A stretch of DNA of 17,216 nt from Polyangium jinanense (GTDB taxonomy: Bacteria > Myxococcota > Polyangia > Polyangiales > Polyangiaceae), in NCBI RefSeq assembly GCF_028435365.1, contig NZ_JAGTJJ010000111.1:1-17216 (forward strand), in the 5' to 3' direction. The notes under the pieces were generated by a model that had not been told where the DNA came from, searched no databases, and worked only from the letters and a program-made list of their open reading frames with translations. The position numbers were made by a program, and so were the translations under genes. Positions 1-7,027 of the stretch are shown in pieces (within the stretch, counting starts at the first letter, position 1; each line of letters begins with the position of its first letter).

Positions 1-354
1 CTCATCCGGGAGGCGCTTCGCCGGGGCGCGGCCCCGGACCCCGCGGGGGCTGTCCGCCCCTCGACCCGGACCAGCGCAAGCGCTGGACCTTTTGTGGAAG
101 AACTGCGCGATGCGCAGTTCTTCCAAGGCGCCGGTGGCAAGACCAGGAAGGTGCGTTGCACGCTGGCAACGGGCACGTTGCCCGTTGAACCGTCAGCCTC
201 GCCGGTCTTGACCTGGCCTGTTCGATGAACTGCGCGTTGCGCAGTTCATCGACCCTGGGTCCAGCGCTTGCGCTGGTCCGGGTCCAGGGGCGGATAGCCC
301 CGGTGGGGCCTGGGGCAAAGCCCCAGCGCAGCGCCTCCCAGATGAGACCAATGC
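1..354 (-). repeat. Inverted-repeat (BIME/MITE-like) element, copy A, left tip cut by window edge
   Basis: This stretch is the reverse complement of the element at 9506-9892, aligned over its whole length with scattered substitutions. It is built as two inverted arms around a centre of about 100 bases. Each arm carries, from tip to centre, a GGTCTCAT-type tip (ATGAGACCAATGC at 342-354), a GC-rich imperfect hairpin, the palindrome CCAGCGCAAGCGCTGG (71-86, matched by 261-276), and a longer palindrome. The longer palindrome is built on GAAGAACTGCGC in the left arm (98-123) and on GATGAACTGCGC in the right arm (about 222-252). The left tip starts at CTCAT, so about 8 terminal bases lie outside the window. 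There is no plausible gene inside: the open frames merely read through the palindromes. The right tip is 8 bases from the stop codon of the minus-strand gene that ends at 363. A non-autonomous REP/BIME-type or MITE-type element fits best. Confidence 0.85.
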
Positions 355-362
355 TTGGCGGA

Positions 363-857
363 TCAGCCGATGTGATGGTGCAGCGCCCGTGCCTCGGCGA
401 TGTCCCAGGCGAGATCCTCGGCTGAGATCACCTGACGCGTCTTCGTCGCGATCTGCGGCACGAGCCACCGCACTGCGTCTCCGATGTCACCGAAGTTTTT
501 CTCGGGGTACGCCCGGACCTTGAGGGCGCTCGTCGCCTTCACGGTGCCGCGGAGGAGACTTGATCGCATGCCGTCTCCCTCGACGACGACGGCGCTCGCG
601 AGGACGTGCGGGGCCATGAACTCGTCGAGCTTGCGCATCTCGGCTTCGAGGCTGTCGGGGATGGCGAGCCGCTGCGGGATGATGACGGCGACGAGACCGA
701 ACGACTTCGCGTCGTGATCGGACTCCTCGAGTAGCCAGCGCTTCACGGCGAAGGCGCGCCGCACGCGGTCGAGGTTGATCCTGCCCCAGACCGTCACGAG
801 CACGTGGCCTCTCGTGGCGACGAGATACTCTTCGTCTGCGTCGAGGACCTGGAGCAT
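363..857 (-). CDS. Uncharacterised protein, 164 aa, STAS/SpoIIAA-like in appearance
   Basis: This is a soluble cytoplasmic protein with no signal peptide or membrane segment. The ATG is preceded by AAAGGA at a spacing of about 6, which supports the start. The N-terminal half shows alternating strands and helices (EEYLVATRGHVLVTVWG at about residues 9-25). The middle has a long strand-like stretch ending in IIPQR. The C-terminal part has a conserved-looking VVVEGDGMRSSLLRG segment (about 91-105), followed by an amphipathic helix ending in AVRWLVPQI. The overall pattern recalls the small STAS- or SpoIIAA-like proteins that occur as many paralogues in myxobacteria, but I could not test this and no catalytic motif is visible. 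It is transcribed away from the fumarase gene, and its stop codon nearly touches repeat copy A, which may act as its 3' boundary. I am confident it is a gene and unsure of its function. Confidence 0.75.
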   Translation of the reverse strand: MLQVLDADEEYLVATRGHVLVTVWGRINLDRVRRAFAVKRWLLEESDHDAKSFGLVAVIIPQRLAIPDSLEAEMRKLDEFMAPHVLASAVVVEGDGMRSSLLRGTVKATSALKVRAYPEKNFGDIGDAVRWLVPQIATKTRQVISAEDLAWDIAEARALHHHIG

Positions 858-866
858 CGCGATCCT

Positions 867-1178
867 TTATCCAGCCAAGACCGCCCCCGTCAAGGGGCGA
901 AGGGTCAAGGCATGGGGCGGGCCTCCAGGAAATCGTGGATGTAGTCCGTCACAGCAGGCTCCAAGCCGAGATCCAAGCGCGCATATCTCGATGCTACCGC
1001 GATCGTTCGCGTGTTGTCTCGCGCGCGGCAGCTTTGTGATGTCTTCGAGGTACCCCGTTCCTTTGCAGCGTGGGTGCTGGATGTCGGGCGACGCAATCCC
1101 GTGAACCGGTGCCGCCAGAACCAGACCGTCGATCGCTGCAATTGTCCGCCCCCCTGCGAACGCGCCCTTGGCACGCAC
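867..1178 (-). pseudogene. Possible decayed PIN-domain toxin remnant in the divergent gap
   Basis: The 348-base gap between the divergent genes at 857 and 1206 holds no intact gene that I trust. On the minus strand a stretch reads [20 protein letters not shown], which resembles the late helix of VapC/FitB-type PIN nucleases (typically AIDGLIAATA-VHG). What follows does not continue as a PIN domain: the usual strand with a TRN motif is missing. A second minus frame over 905-1000 gives a protein-like tail ending [13 protein letters not shown], so a frameshifted relic of some gene is possible. No Shine-Dalgarno or antitoxin partner is visible. Chance resemblance in high-GC DNA is a serious alternative. 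Confidence 0.2.
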
Positions 1179-1197
1179 CTACCGCCTCGGGTACACC
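1168..1197 (+). promoter_or_regulatory. Weak candidate promoter for the fumarase gene
   Basis: TTGGCA at 1168-1173 and TACACC at 1192-1197 are 18 bases apart and sit immediately before the ATG at 1206. No Shine-Dalgarno sequence is visible before that ATG, so a leaderless or very short-leader mRNA would fit. The hexamers are poor matches, so this is tentative. Confidence 0.2.
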
Positions 1198-1205
1198 TTC
1201 GCCCG

Positions 1206-2852
1206 ATGAGCGATTTCCAGTTCCAGGACATGCTCCCCCTCGGCAAGGACGAGACGCCCTACCGCCTCGTCACGAAGGACCACGTCTCGACGATCGAGGC
1301 GGCTGGCAGGACGTTCTTGAAGGTCGAGCCGGAGGGCCTCTCGCTCCTCGCGCGGGAAGCCATGCGCGACATCGCGCACCTGCTCCGCCCGGGTCACCTC
1401 GCGCAGCTTGCGCGGATCCTCGAAGACCCGGAGGCCTCGGCGAACGACCGCTTCGTTGCGCTGGAGCTGCTCCGGAACGCGAACATCGCCGCCGGGTTCG
1501 TCCTGCCCTCCTGCCAGGACACGGGCACCGCGATCGTGATGGGCAAGAAGGGGCAGTACGTGCTGACCGAGGGCAGCGACGAGGCCGCGATCGCGCGCGG
1601 CGTCGCTGATACGTATCGCACGACGAACCTGCGCTACTCGCAGCTCGCGCCGCTCGACATGTACCGCGAGGTCAACACGAAGACGAACCTGCCGGCGCAG
1701 ATCGAGATCTTCGCGACCGAAGGCGACGCCTACAAGTTCCTCTTCATGGCCAAGGGCGGGGGCTCGGCGAACAAGAGTTACCTCTACCAGGAGACGAAGG
1801 CGCTCCTGAATCCGGAGAGCCTGCTCGCGTTCGTCGAGCAGAAGATCCGCTCGCTCGGCACCGCGGCGTGCCCGCCGTACCACCTCGCCGTGGTCGTGGG
1901 CGGCACGAGCGCGGAGCAGACGCTCAAGGTCGCAAAGCTCGCGTCCGCCCGCTACCTCGACACCTTGCCCACCGAGGGCAACGAGCTCGGCCGCGGCTTC
2001 CGCGACGTCGAACTCGAACGGCAGATCCTCGCGATCACGCAGCGCACAGGGATCGGCGCGCAGTTCGGCGGGAAATACTTCTGCCACGACGTCCGCGTGA
2101 TTCGCCTGCCCCGCCATGGCGCCTCGTGCCCCGTGGGCATCGCGGTCTCGTGCTCGGCCGATCGGCAGGCGCTCGCGAAGATCACGAAGGACGGCATCTT
2201 CCTCGAGGCGCTCGAGCGGGATCCGGCGAAGTACCTGCCCGAGACGACGGACGCGGAGCTCGGCGGCGAGGTCCTGCGGATCGACTTGAACCGCCCGATG
2301 AGCGAGATCCGGGCCGAGCTCTCGCGGTATCCGATCAAGACGCGCCTGTCGCTCTCGGGGCCGATGGTCGTGGCGCGGGACATCGCGCACGCGAAGATCA
2401 AGGAGCGCCTCGATCGCGGCGACGGCATGCCCGGATACATGAAGGATTTCATGGTGTATTACGCGGGCCCCGCGAAGACGCCGGAGGGCTATGCCTCGGG
2501 CTCGTTCGGGCCCACGACCGCGGGGCGCATGGATGCGTACGTGGACCTCTTCCAGGCGAACGGCGGGTCGTACGTGATGCTGGCCAAGGGCAACCGCTCG
2601 CGCGCGGTGACCGAGGCGTGCAAGAAACACGGCGGGTTTTATCTCGGCTCGATCGGCGGTCCGGCGGCGCGGCTCGCGAAGGATTGCATCAAGAAGGTCG
2701 AGGTGCTCGAATACCCCGAGCTCGGGATGGAGGCGGTCTGGAAGATCGAGGTCGTCGATTTCCCGGCGTTCATCGTGGTCGACGACAAGGGGAACGATTT
2801 CTTCGCGGACATCGACGGGCCGAAAGCCAAGCGGCTCGACGTCGCGAAATAG
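1206..2852 (+). CDS. fumA: Class I fumarate hydratase ([4Fe-4S], FumA type)
   Basis: This enzyme reversibly hydrates fumarate to L-malate in the TCA cycle, using an oxygen-sensitive [4Fe-4S] cluster, in the cytosol. The 548-residue product has the length of single-chain FumA/FumB enzymes and holds both the N-terminal cluster/catalytic region and the C-terminal domain. The likely cluster ligands are Cys103 (in SCQDTGTAI), Cys222 (in TAACPPYH) and Cys316 (in [10 protein letters not shown]). Their spacings of 119 and 94 equal those of the known ligands in E. coli FumA. Other landmarks are [16 protein letters not shown] (about 180-195) and the C-terminal [12 protein letters not shown] (about 480-491) and [13 protein letters not shown] segments. 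The frame is open upstream to 1011, but residues before MSDFQFQ look non-coding, so I choose the ATG at 1206. That ATG has no clear ribosome site. The gene is coupled to the membrane-protein gene that follows. L(+)-tartrate dehydratase is a related family, but it is normally split into two subunits. Confidence 0.95.
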   Translation: MSDFQFQDMLPLGKDETPYRLVTKDHVSTIEAAGRTFLKVEPEGLSLLAREAMRDIAHLLRPGHLAQLARILEDPEASANDRFVALELLRNANIAAGFVLPSCQDTGTAIVMGKKGQYVLTEGSDEAAIARGVADTYRTTNLRYSQLAPLDMYREVNTKTNLPAQIEIFATEGDAYKFLFMAKGGGSANKSYLYQETKALLNPESLLAFVEQKIRSLGTAACPPYHLAVVVGGTSAEQTLKVAKLASARYLDTLPTEGNELGRGFRDVELERQILAITQRTGIGAQFGGKYFCHDVRVIRLPRHGASCPVGIAVSCSADRQALAKITKDGIFLEALERDPAKYLPETTDAELGGEVLRIDLNRPMSEIRAELSRYPIKTRLSLSGPMVVARDIAHAKIKERLDRGDGMPGYMKDFMVYYAGPAKTPEGYASGSFGPTTAGRMDAYVDLFQANGGSYVMLAKGNRSRAVTEACKKHGGFYLGSIGGPAARLAKDCIKKVEVLEYPELGMEAVWKIEVVDFPAFIVVDDKGNDFFADIDGPKAKRLDVAK

Positions 2853-2856
2853 GAGG
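2851..2856 (+). promoter_or_regulatory. AGGAGG ribosome site overlapping the fumarase stop codon
   Basis: AGGAGG overlaps the last two bases of the TAG stop of the fumarase gene. Only three bases (ACC) separate it from the GTG at 2860. The strong Shine-Dalgarno supports this GTG as the start and suggests translational coupling, although the spacing is unusually short. Confidence 0.6.
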
Positions 2857-2859
2857 ACC

Positions 2860-3618
2860 GTGCGCGCCCAGACTCCCTACCGTGATGCAGATCCCCTGGG
2901 CGCGCTCATCTCGGAGCACCCCGTCTCGATCGTCCAGCAGGGCATTCGTATCGGCGTGGGGCTCTTCTGCATCCTCGTCGCGCTCGATTGCGTGGCCCTG
3001 CCGCTCTTCTTCATGCCGAAGCACGAGGCGGTCGAGCTCACGGGCCTGCTCGTCTTCGGCGGGGCGGCGCTCGTCTTCGGCGCGCTCGGGATCTGGGCCT
3101 TCTCTCATTTCGTGCGGGCCCGCGGACAGCGCGTGGAGGTGCACGAGGAGGGGCTGCGCATCGGGCGCGGCAAGGACACGAGGGACGTGCGCTTTCACGA
3201 CATCACGTCCGTGGGAGGCCTGTTCTGGGAGGCGCTCGGCGACGCCCCGCCCGAGGTCTCGGCGCTCTGGATCGACGACCGTGAAGGCAACCGCCTCCGG
3301 CTGCCCACGCCCGTGCGCGGCCCGTACGCGCTCGGCCGCGAGCTCACGGCGCGCACGTTCGAGCATCGGCTGGAGGAGGCCGAGCGGCGCATCCAGGAGG
3401 AAGGGCGCATGTTGTTCGGGCGCTGCATGCTCGACGAGATGCGCCTCTTCCTCGGCGAAGGGAACGCGGTCTGGCGTCAGGACGTCCTGCGGGCGAAACT
3501 CTCGTCGCGGTGGATCGAGGTGCGGCTCGCGAGGGGCGGCAAGCGCCTCGTGCCGACGGAAGAGGTCCCCGACGCGGATGTCTTGCTCGTGATGCTCCGG
3601 CCGAAGGCCGAGGCCTGA
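2860..3618 (+). CDS. Two-helix membrane protein with C-terminal PH-like cytoplasmic domain
   Basis: This is a 252-residue protein of unknown function with a GTG start. Two hydrophobic helices, at about residues 31-52 and 61-84, form a hairpin, followed by a mostly soluble C-terminal part. That part starts with RGQRVEVHEEGLRIGRGKDTRDVRFHDI, a run of short strands in which an 'HEEGL' turn and a DI-SV element resemble bacterial PH-like domains attached to membrane hairpins (DUF6585-like in style; not verified). A charged helical segment (about 160-185) and a final strand-rich segment (KRLVPTEEVPDADVLLVML) follow. The gene begins 8 bases after the fumarase stop, so the two are co-transcribed, although no functional link is obvious. 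Its stop is three bases from the stop of the convergent gene at 3622, leaving no room for a terminator between them. Confidence 0.8.
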   Translation: MRAQTPYRDADPLGALISEHPVSIVQQGIRIGVGLFCILVALDCVALPLFFMPKHEAVELTGLLVFGGAALVFGALGIWAFSHFVRARGQRVEVHEEGLRIGRGKDTRDVRFHDITSVGGLFWEALGDAPPEVSALWIDDREGNRLRLPTPVRGPYALGRELTARTFEHRLEEAERRIQEEGRMLFGRCMLDEMRLFLGEGNAVWRQDVLRAKLSSRWIEVRLARGGKRLVPTEEVPDADVLLVMLRPKAEA

Positions 3619-3621
3619 CGT

Positions 3622-4857
3622 TCAATCCATCGGAATGGGCTCGACGTGTTTTGCCGCGCGCGCGGCTCGCGCGAGGCCCCGCTTCTCCCGCGCTGCGAAG
3701 GCGGTCGGATCATCCGCAAGGAACCGCTCGTTCGTCTGCGGGGGCAGCGGCCCTTGGCCTTTCTCCTGGACGCGCCCCTCGTACCAGCGCCGATAGATGT
3801 GCGTGCGGTAGGCGCGGTAGACCGCAATGCCGGCGATCACGGCGGCGACGCACCAGGCGTGGAACCACACCGAGCTTCCCTGCCCGAGCGCCGTCGCGGC
3901 CGGAAAGCGCGGGACGCGCCGGAGCCAGATCTCCCCCTTCACCCCCGGCGGCAGGTCCATGCCATCGTCCTCGTCGATCTCGACGAGCCCGCCGAAACGC
4001 GCTGTGCCCGGCGGCGATTCGTAACGCACGTCGACGGCGCGGTGCACGGTCTTCTTCCCTTTGCCGTTGCTCGTCTCGTACGTCCGTTTGCCGAGGAGCG
4101 TCGCGACCACGTTCTCCCCGAGGAAGACGCGCGCCCGGTACGTGGCGAGCGGGACGTTCATGACGAACCCGAGGAACACCACCCACACGCACGTCCAGAA
4201 GAAGGCCCGCGCGCGGAGCTCGTGGCGGCGGGAGAGGCTCTCCGTCGAGATGTGCATGCCTTTCTGCGGCGAGGGCTTCATCATCCAGCCCATCGTGGCG
4301 GCCTCGCGATACCCGGCGGTCTCGCCGATCCCCTCGGGATCCGGCGCCTTGTGGAGCCGCCCCTCCACCACGACCCGCTCGCCCGGCAAGAGCTCGGCGC
4401 GCAGCTTCCGCCGCGTCGGATGCAGCCATTCTTTTTGATCGAGCGTGTCGACGAGCAGCACGTCCTCGGGCGGCTCGACCCGGACGCGCGCGCCCGTGTC
4501 ATGCCGCAGATAGAACGGCCGCGCGCGGATCTCGCGCTCCTTCTCCACCCACGTGTGCGTCTTGTGGTTGTTCTTGTCGGCCTGCTCGCTGCCGTCCTGC
4601 GTGATTGTCACCCGGACGGCATCGGACTCGCCTTGCGCGAGCTCGACGGTGCCGGCGACGAACCGCGCGCCCTCGAAGAGCGGGGCCTTCGGCTTGATGA
4701 CGGCGTCGGCCTCGACGGCCGCGCGGCGCGCGCGCCGGATCTCGCGCACGCAGAACGCGATCACGAGAAACAGGACAGCGTCGAGCGCGAAGACGAAGAC
4801 GTGCGACCACGGCGCGTCGATGTGGTTGTCCTCGAAGACCTTGACGATGGGTTGCAA
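3622..4857 (-). CDS. Three-helix membrane protein with GIDE-like domain
   Basis: The product has 411 residues. Hydrophobic segments lie at about 17-38, 218-238 and 331-348. Between the first two, residues about 60-170 read like the GIDE/BAM domain of MULAN-type proteins: FEGARFVAGTVELAQ opens the strand series, EIRARPFYLRHDTGARVRVEP looks like its core, and GERVVVEGRLHK closes it. In eukaryotes that domain sits between two membrane helices in front of a RING finger. No RING or zinc ligands are present here, so a ubiquitin-ligase role is not implied. The region between helices 2 and 3 (about 240-325) is strand-rich. The start is a TTG at 4857, preceded by GGAG at a spacing of 7 and lying 16 bases after the stop of the upstream gene (4874), so the two genes form an operon. 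The GIDE assignment is from memory of the pattern and is moderate at best. Confidence 0.75.
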   Translation of the reverse strand: MQPIVKVFEDNHIDAPWSHVFVFALDAVLFLVIAFCVREIRRARRAAVEADAVIKPKAPLFEGARFVAGTVELAQGESDAVRVTITQDGSEQADKNNHKTHTWVEKEREIRARPFYLRHDTGARVRVEPPEDVLLVDTLDQKEWLHPTRRKLRAELLPGERVVVEGRLHKAPDPEGIGETAGYREAATMGWMMKPSPQKGMHISTESLSRRHELRARAFFWTCVWVVFLGFVMNVPLATYRARVFLGENVVATLLGKRTYETSNGKGKKTVHRAVDVRYESPPGTARFGGLVEIDEDDGMDLPPGVKGEIWLRRVPRFPAATALGQGSSVWFHAWCVAAVIAGIAVYRAYRTHIYRRWYEGRVQEKGQGPLPPQTNERFLADDPTAFAAREKRGLARAARAAKHVEPIPMD

Positions 4858-4873
4858 GGGGGCGCTCCGCGAA

Positions 4874-6133
4874 TCAACGGCAGGCGCCGAGCGCGTTCAT
4901 GACTCGTTTCCAATCCGGGGCGTTGAGCCGTCCGGGGAACCAGTGCACGCGGGCGTCTGTTTCCCCGATGTTGATCCAGAGCTTGCCCACGGTGAACTCG
5001 TAATCGCGTTTCTTGGCCAGGAAATCGCGATCCTGCACCTTGGCCTTCCCGAGCTTGCCCTCCAGGCAGCCGACCAGGGCCTCGCGGCGCGCCGGGAACG
5101 CCTTGGTTCCGCGCAGGGCCACGATCCGGAGCGTGCCCCCCTTCTCGTTGGGATAGGAGAGCTCGGCGTTCCACAGGAGCGGGTGATCCACGGCGACGGT
5201 GACGCCGAGCTCGATGAACGTGGACAAGGCTGCGCCGGGGAACTTCTGGGTCAAGGTCGCGGCGGCCTTGTCGACGGTCGTCGTGAGGTCGATCGTCTCC
5301 AGCGCTGCGAAGGGATGCGGCGCGCCGATCCAGCGGGCTTCCTCGGCGGTCGGGCCACTTCCCGCGCCAAAGACGGCGTGGAGGACGAGCTTCCACATGG
5401 CGACGAGCTGCGCCTTGGCTTGCGCGCTCGTGCCGCCCACGCGCCCCCCCAGCACGGTGGCGGAGACGAGGCCGGTCTTCGCGTCGGTGTTCACAGCCAC
5501 GAGGCCCGCCCAGTTCCAGCTCCCGTCCACGAGCCCACCGTGCAGGCGGCTCCCGAGGGCCTCGATCCCCTTGGGTTCCACGGTCGCTCCGGAGCGCTGC
5601 ACGAGCGTGAAGCTGTGGGGAAACGCGGGCTCCTTGTCGTCGTACATGAACGAGATGCTCTGGTAGCGCGGGTGCGAGACGGACACGGCGAGCATGGAGC
5701 CCAGGGGGTTTCCGGAAAGCGCCTTCGCAAGGTTTTCCCGGGTCTGGTCGATTCGAACGGCCGCGAGCTCCTGGGGGGTCTTGCCCGGCAGCACGGTCGC
5801 CACGACACCGCCTTTCCCCGAGGAGCGGGGTTTGCCGAGGGTGACCAGCGCGACGGTGACGCCGAGGACGGCCGCCATGATCCCGGCAGCGAGGGCGCCG
5901 ATCACGGCGCCCCGGGGGGGAGCGGGGTGATACGTGAGCGGCAGGTTCGACGGGGCCGGAACGTGCGGGGGCGGGATCCACTGAGGGGGCGGGCGGAAAT
6001 CGCGGGGGGTCTCGGCGGAGACGGTGCGGAGGAGGCGGCGTTCGCTGGTGGTCCCGCAGTAGCGACACTTCGTGAGCGTCGCGTCGGGCTTCACGTCGAG
6101 CGGTGCACCGCATTGGCGGCATTCGAGGATCAT
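4874..6133 (-). CDS. Zinc-ribbon, single-helix membrane-anchored protein of unknown function
   Basis: The 419-residue product opens with a zinc ribbon: Cys5-x2-Cys8 (ECRQCGAPL) and Cys23-x2-Cys26 (KCRYCGTT). A Pro-rich linker follows (about 43-74, with PPPQWIPPPHVPAP), then one hydrophobic helix (about 76-99). The remaining 320 residues are predicted to lie across the membrane and match no family I recognise. They contain GSWNWAGLVAVNTDAKTGLVSATVLGG (in the 195-225 region) and end with KLWINIGETDARVHWFPGRLNAPDWKRVMNALGACR in the last 40 residues. N-terminal zinc ribbons in front of a helix are common in bacterial proteins that sense or bind something outside. The ATG at 6133 begins directly at MILECRQC, but no Shine-Dalgarno is visible upstream. 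It is the first gene of a two-gene operon with the GIDE-like gene. The 43-base tandem array starts about 100 bases upstream. Confidence 0.8.
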   Translation of the reverse strand: MILECRQCGAPLDVKPDATLTKCRYCGTTSERRLLRTVSAETPRDFRPPPQWIPPPHVPAPSNLPLTYHPAPPRGAVIGALAAGIMAAVLGVTVALVTLGKPRSSGKGGVVATVLPGKTPQELAAVRIDQTRENLAKALSGNPLGSMLAVSVSHPRYQSISFMYDDKEPAFPHSFTLVQRSGATVEPKGIEALGSRLHGGLVDGSWNWAGLVAVNTDAKTGLVSATVLGGRVGGTSAQAKAQLVAMWKLVLHAVFGAGSGPTAEEARWIGAPHPFAALETIDLTTTVDKAAATLTQKFPGAALSTFIELGVTVAVDHPLLWNAELSYPNEKGGTLRIVALRGTKAFPARREALVGCLEGKLGKAKVQDRDFLAKKRDYEFTVGKLWINIGETDARVHWFPGRLNAPDWKRVMNALGACR

Positions 6134-6237
6134 GGGCGGGAGGAAGATACCATCAGGAGATCGGGAACCAAGGGTGGCGTGGACGGCGCGGGGGGCGTGC
6201 TCCCGAAGGGAAGACGCGCACGGATCCGACGCGAGCG

Positions 6238-6690
6238 AGGGGGAAACGTTCCCGGCTGCGTCATCGCCAAGCTAGGAGGACCCGGGGAACGTTCCCGGCT
6301 GCGTCATCGCCAAGCTAGGAGGACTCGGGGAACGTTCCCCCCTGCGTCAGAGCGAAGCTACAAGAGAGGGGGGAACGTTCCCCCCTGCGTCAGAGCGAAG
6401 CTACAAGAGAGGGGGGAACGTTCCGCGGTGCGTCAGAGCGACGCTACAAGAGAGGGGGGAACGTTCCCGGCTGGGTCCTAGCCGAGCTAGGAGGACGGGG
6501 GGAACGTTCCCGGCTGCGTCAGAGCGAAGCTACAAGAGAGGGGGGAACGTTCCCGGCTGCGTCATAGGCAAGCTGCAAGGACGGGGGGAACGTTCCTGGC
6601 GAGGTCCTAGCCAAGCGAGGAGGACGGGGGGAACGCGGGAGACGCTGTCCTCGCCAGGCGAAGTGCGCGACGGGAAGATTCCCCGGGGGC
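6238..6690. repeat. 43-base tandem array 1, about 11 units with palindromic GGGGAACGTTCCCC core
   Basis: The core AACGTT occurs at 6245, 6288, 6331, 6374, 6417, 6460, 6503, 6546 and 6589, every step being exactly 43 bases. Degenerate cores follow at 6632 (AACGCG) and 6675 (AAGATT followed by CCCC), at the same spacing. Most units centre on a palindrome, at best GGGGGGAACGTTCCCCCC. The tails come in two main kinds: one ends GCCAAGCTAGGAGGAC and the other ends GCGAAGCTACAAGAGAG. The two kinds are interspersed, which suggests unit shuffling. The period is not a multiple of three, so any reading frame cycles through three unrelated peptides, which argues against coding. The array lies between the zinc-ribbon gene (reading left) and the four-helix-bundle gene (reading right). 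It is not a CRISPR, because there are no unique spacers. Confidence 0.92.
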
Positions 6691-6709
6691 TCGTAGGGCG
6701 GCGCGGGGC

Positions 6710-6769
6710 GGCGGAGGCGGAGGCGGAGGCGGGGGCGGAGGCGGAGGCGGAGGCGGAGGCGGAGGCGGA
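6710..6769. repeat. (GGCGGA)10 hexanucleotide run
   Basis: Ten hexamers lie in tandem; only the fourth differs (GGCGGG). The strand is G-rich with regularly spaced GG pairs, so G-quadruplex formation is conceivable. It runs directly into an A-rich hexamer run of different sequence. Simple slippage expansion is the likely origin. Confidence 0.9.
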
Positions 6770-6816
6770 AACGCAAACGCAAACGCAAACGCAAACGCAA
6801 ACGCAAACGCAAACGC
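6769..6816. repeat. (AAACGC)8 hexanucleotide run
   Basis: Eight perfect AAACGC hexamers start on the last A of the preceding GGCGGA run. The purity suggests recent or ongoing slippage. Open frames across it encode only Arg-Leu, Gln-Thr or Val-Cys dipeptide runs and are not credible genes. Confidence 0.92.
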
Positions 6817-6872
6817 GAGTGGGACGGGTTGCAGGGATCCCGCTCGGGGACGGCGAGCGTACCGTCGTGCTC

Positions 6873-6966
6873 GGCCTCTTCAAGGCCAAGCCGTGCTCAC
6901 CGTGCTCGCAGCACTGCGTGCTGCTCCGCGCGGTTCCGCGCGGTGCTGCGCAGCCTTGAAGAGGCC
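6873..6966 (+). other. Structured 94-base element closed by a perfect 14-bp stem
   Basis: GGCCTCTTCAAGGC (6873-6886) is the exact reverse complement of 6953-6966. Inside the closing stem are a hairpin with 7-bp arms GCAGCAC/GTGCTGC and a 3-base loop (6908-6924), and two copies of the palindrome CCGCGCGG (6926-6933, 6936-6943). A branched RNA fold is therefore likely in either strand. It ends 61 bases before the ATG of the S23/IVP-family gene, so it could be in that gene's leader, be a separate RNA, or be a mobile-element end. I recognise no known riboswitch or RNA family. Confidence 0.5.
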
Positions 6967-7027
6967 TGCGCGCGACGGTGTGGGACGGGGGTCCCGGCGA
7001 TTGGGTCGTCGGGCGGAGGGTTCGTCA

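Noticed and set aside
225..468. Small genes inside repeat copy A (and likewise in copies B and C)
   Set aside because: Peptides such as MNCALRSSS arise from the GATGAACTGCGC palindrome in either strand and recur in all copies as part of the DNA structure; no ribosome site precedes them.
1011..1205. 65-residue N-terminal extension of fumarase
   Set aside because: Residues before MSDFQFQ look non-coding, and starting at 1206 gives exactly the 548-residue length and the ligand positions expected of FumA-type enzymes.
1179..2630. Long minus-strand frame opposite fumarase
   Set aside because: Arg/Ala/His-rich shadow of a clear enzyme gene. The plus-strand frames at 3646-4902 and 10022-12820 were rejected for the same reason.
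1206..2852. L(+)-tartrate dehydratase
   Set aside because: That enzyme is usually two separate subunits; here both domains are in one chain, with FumA-like length and Cys spacing.
6238..6690. CRISPR array
   Set aside because: Units are contiguous 43-base tandem copies whose variable parts are themselves shared between units; there are no unique spacers, leader or cas genes. The same applies to 16556-16945.
6519..6889. Arg-Leu, Val-Cys or Gln-Thr rich small proteins across the hexamer runs
   Set aside because: They are dipeptide translations of the AAACGC and GGCGGA repeats in several frames on both strands; none has a ribosome site or a folded-looking segment.
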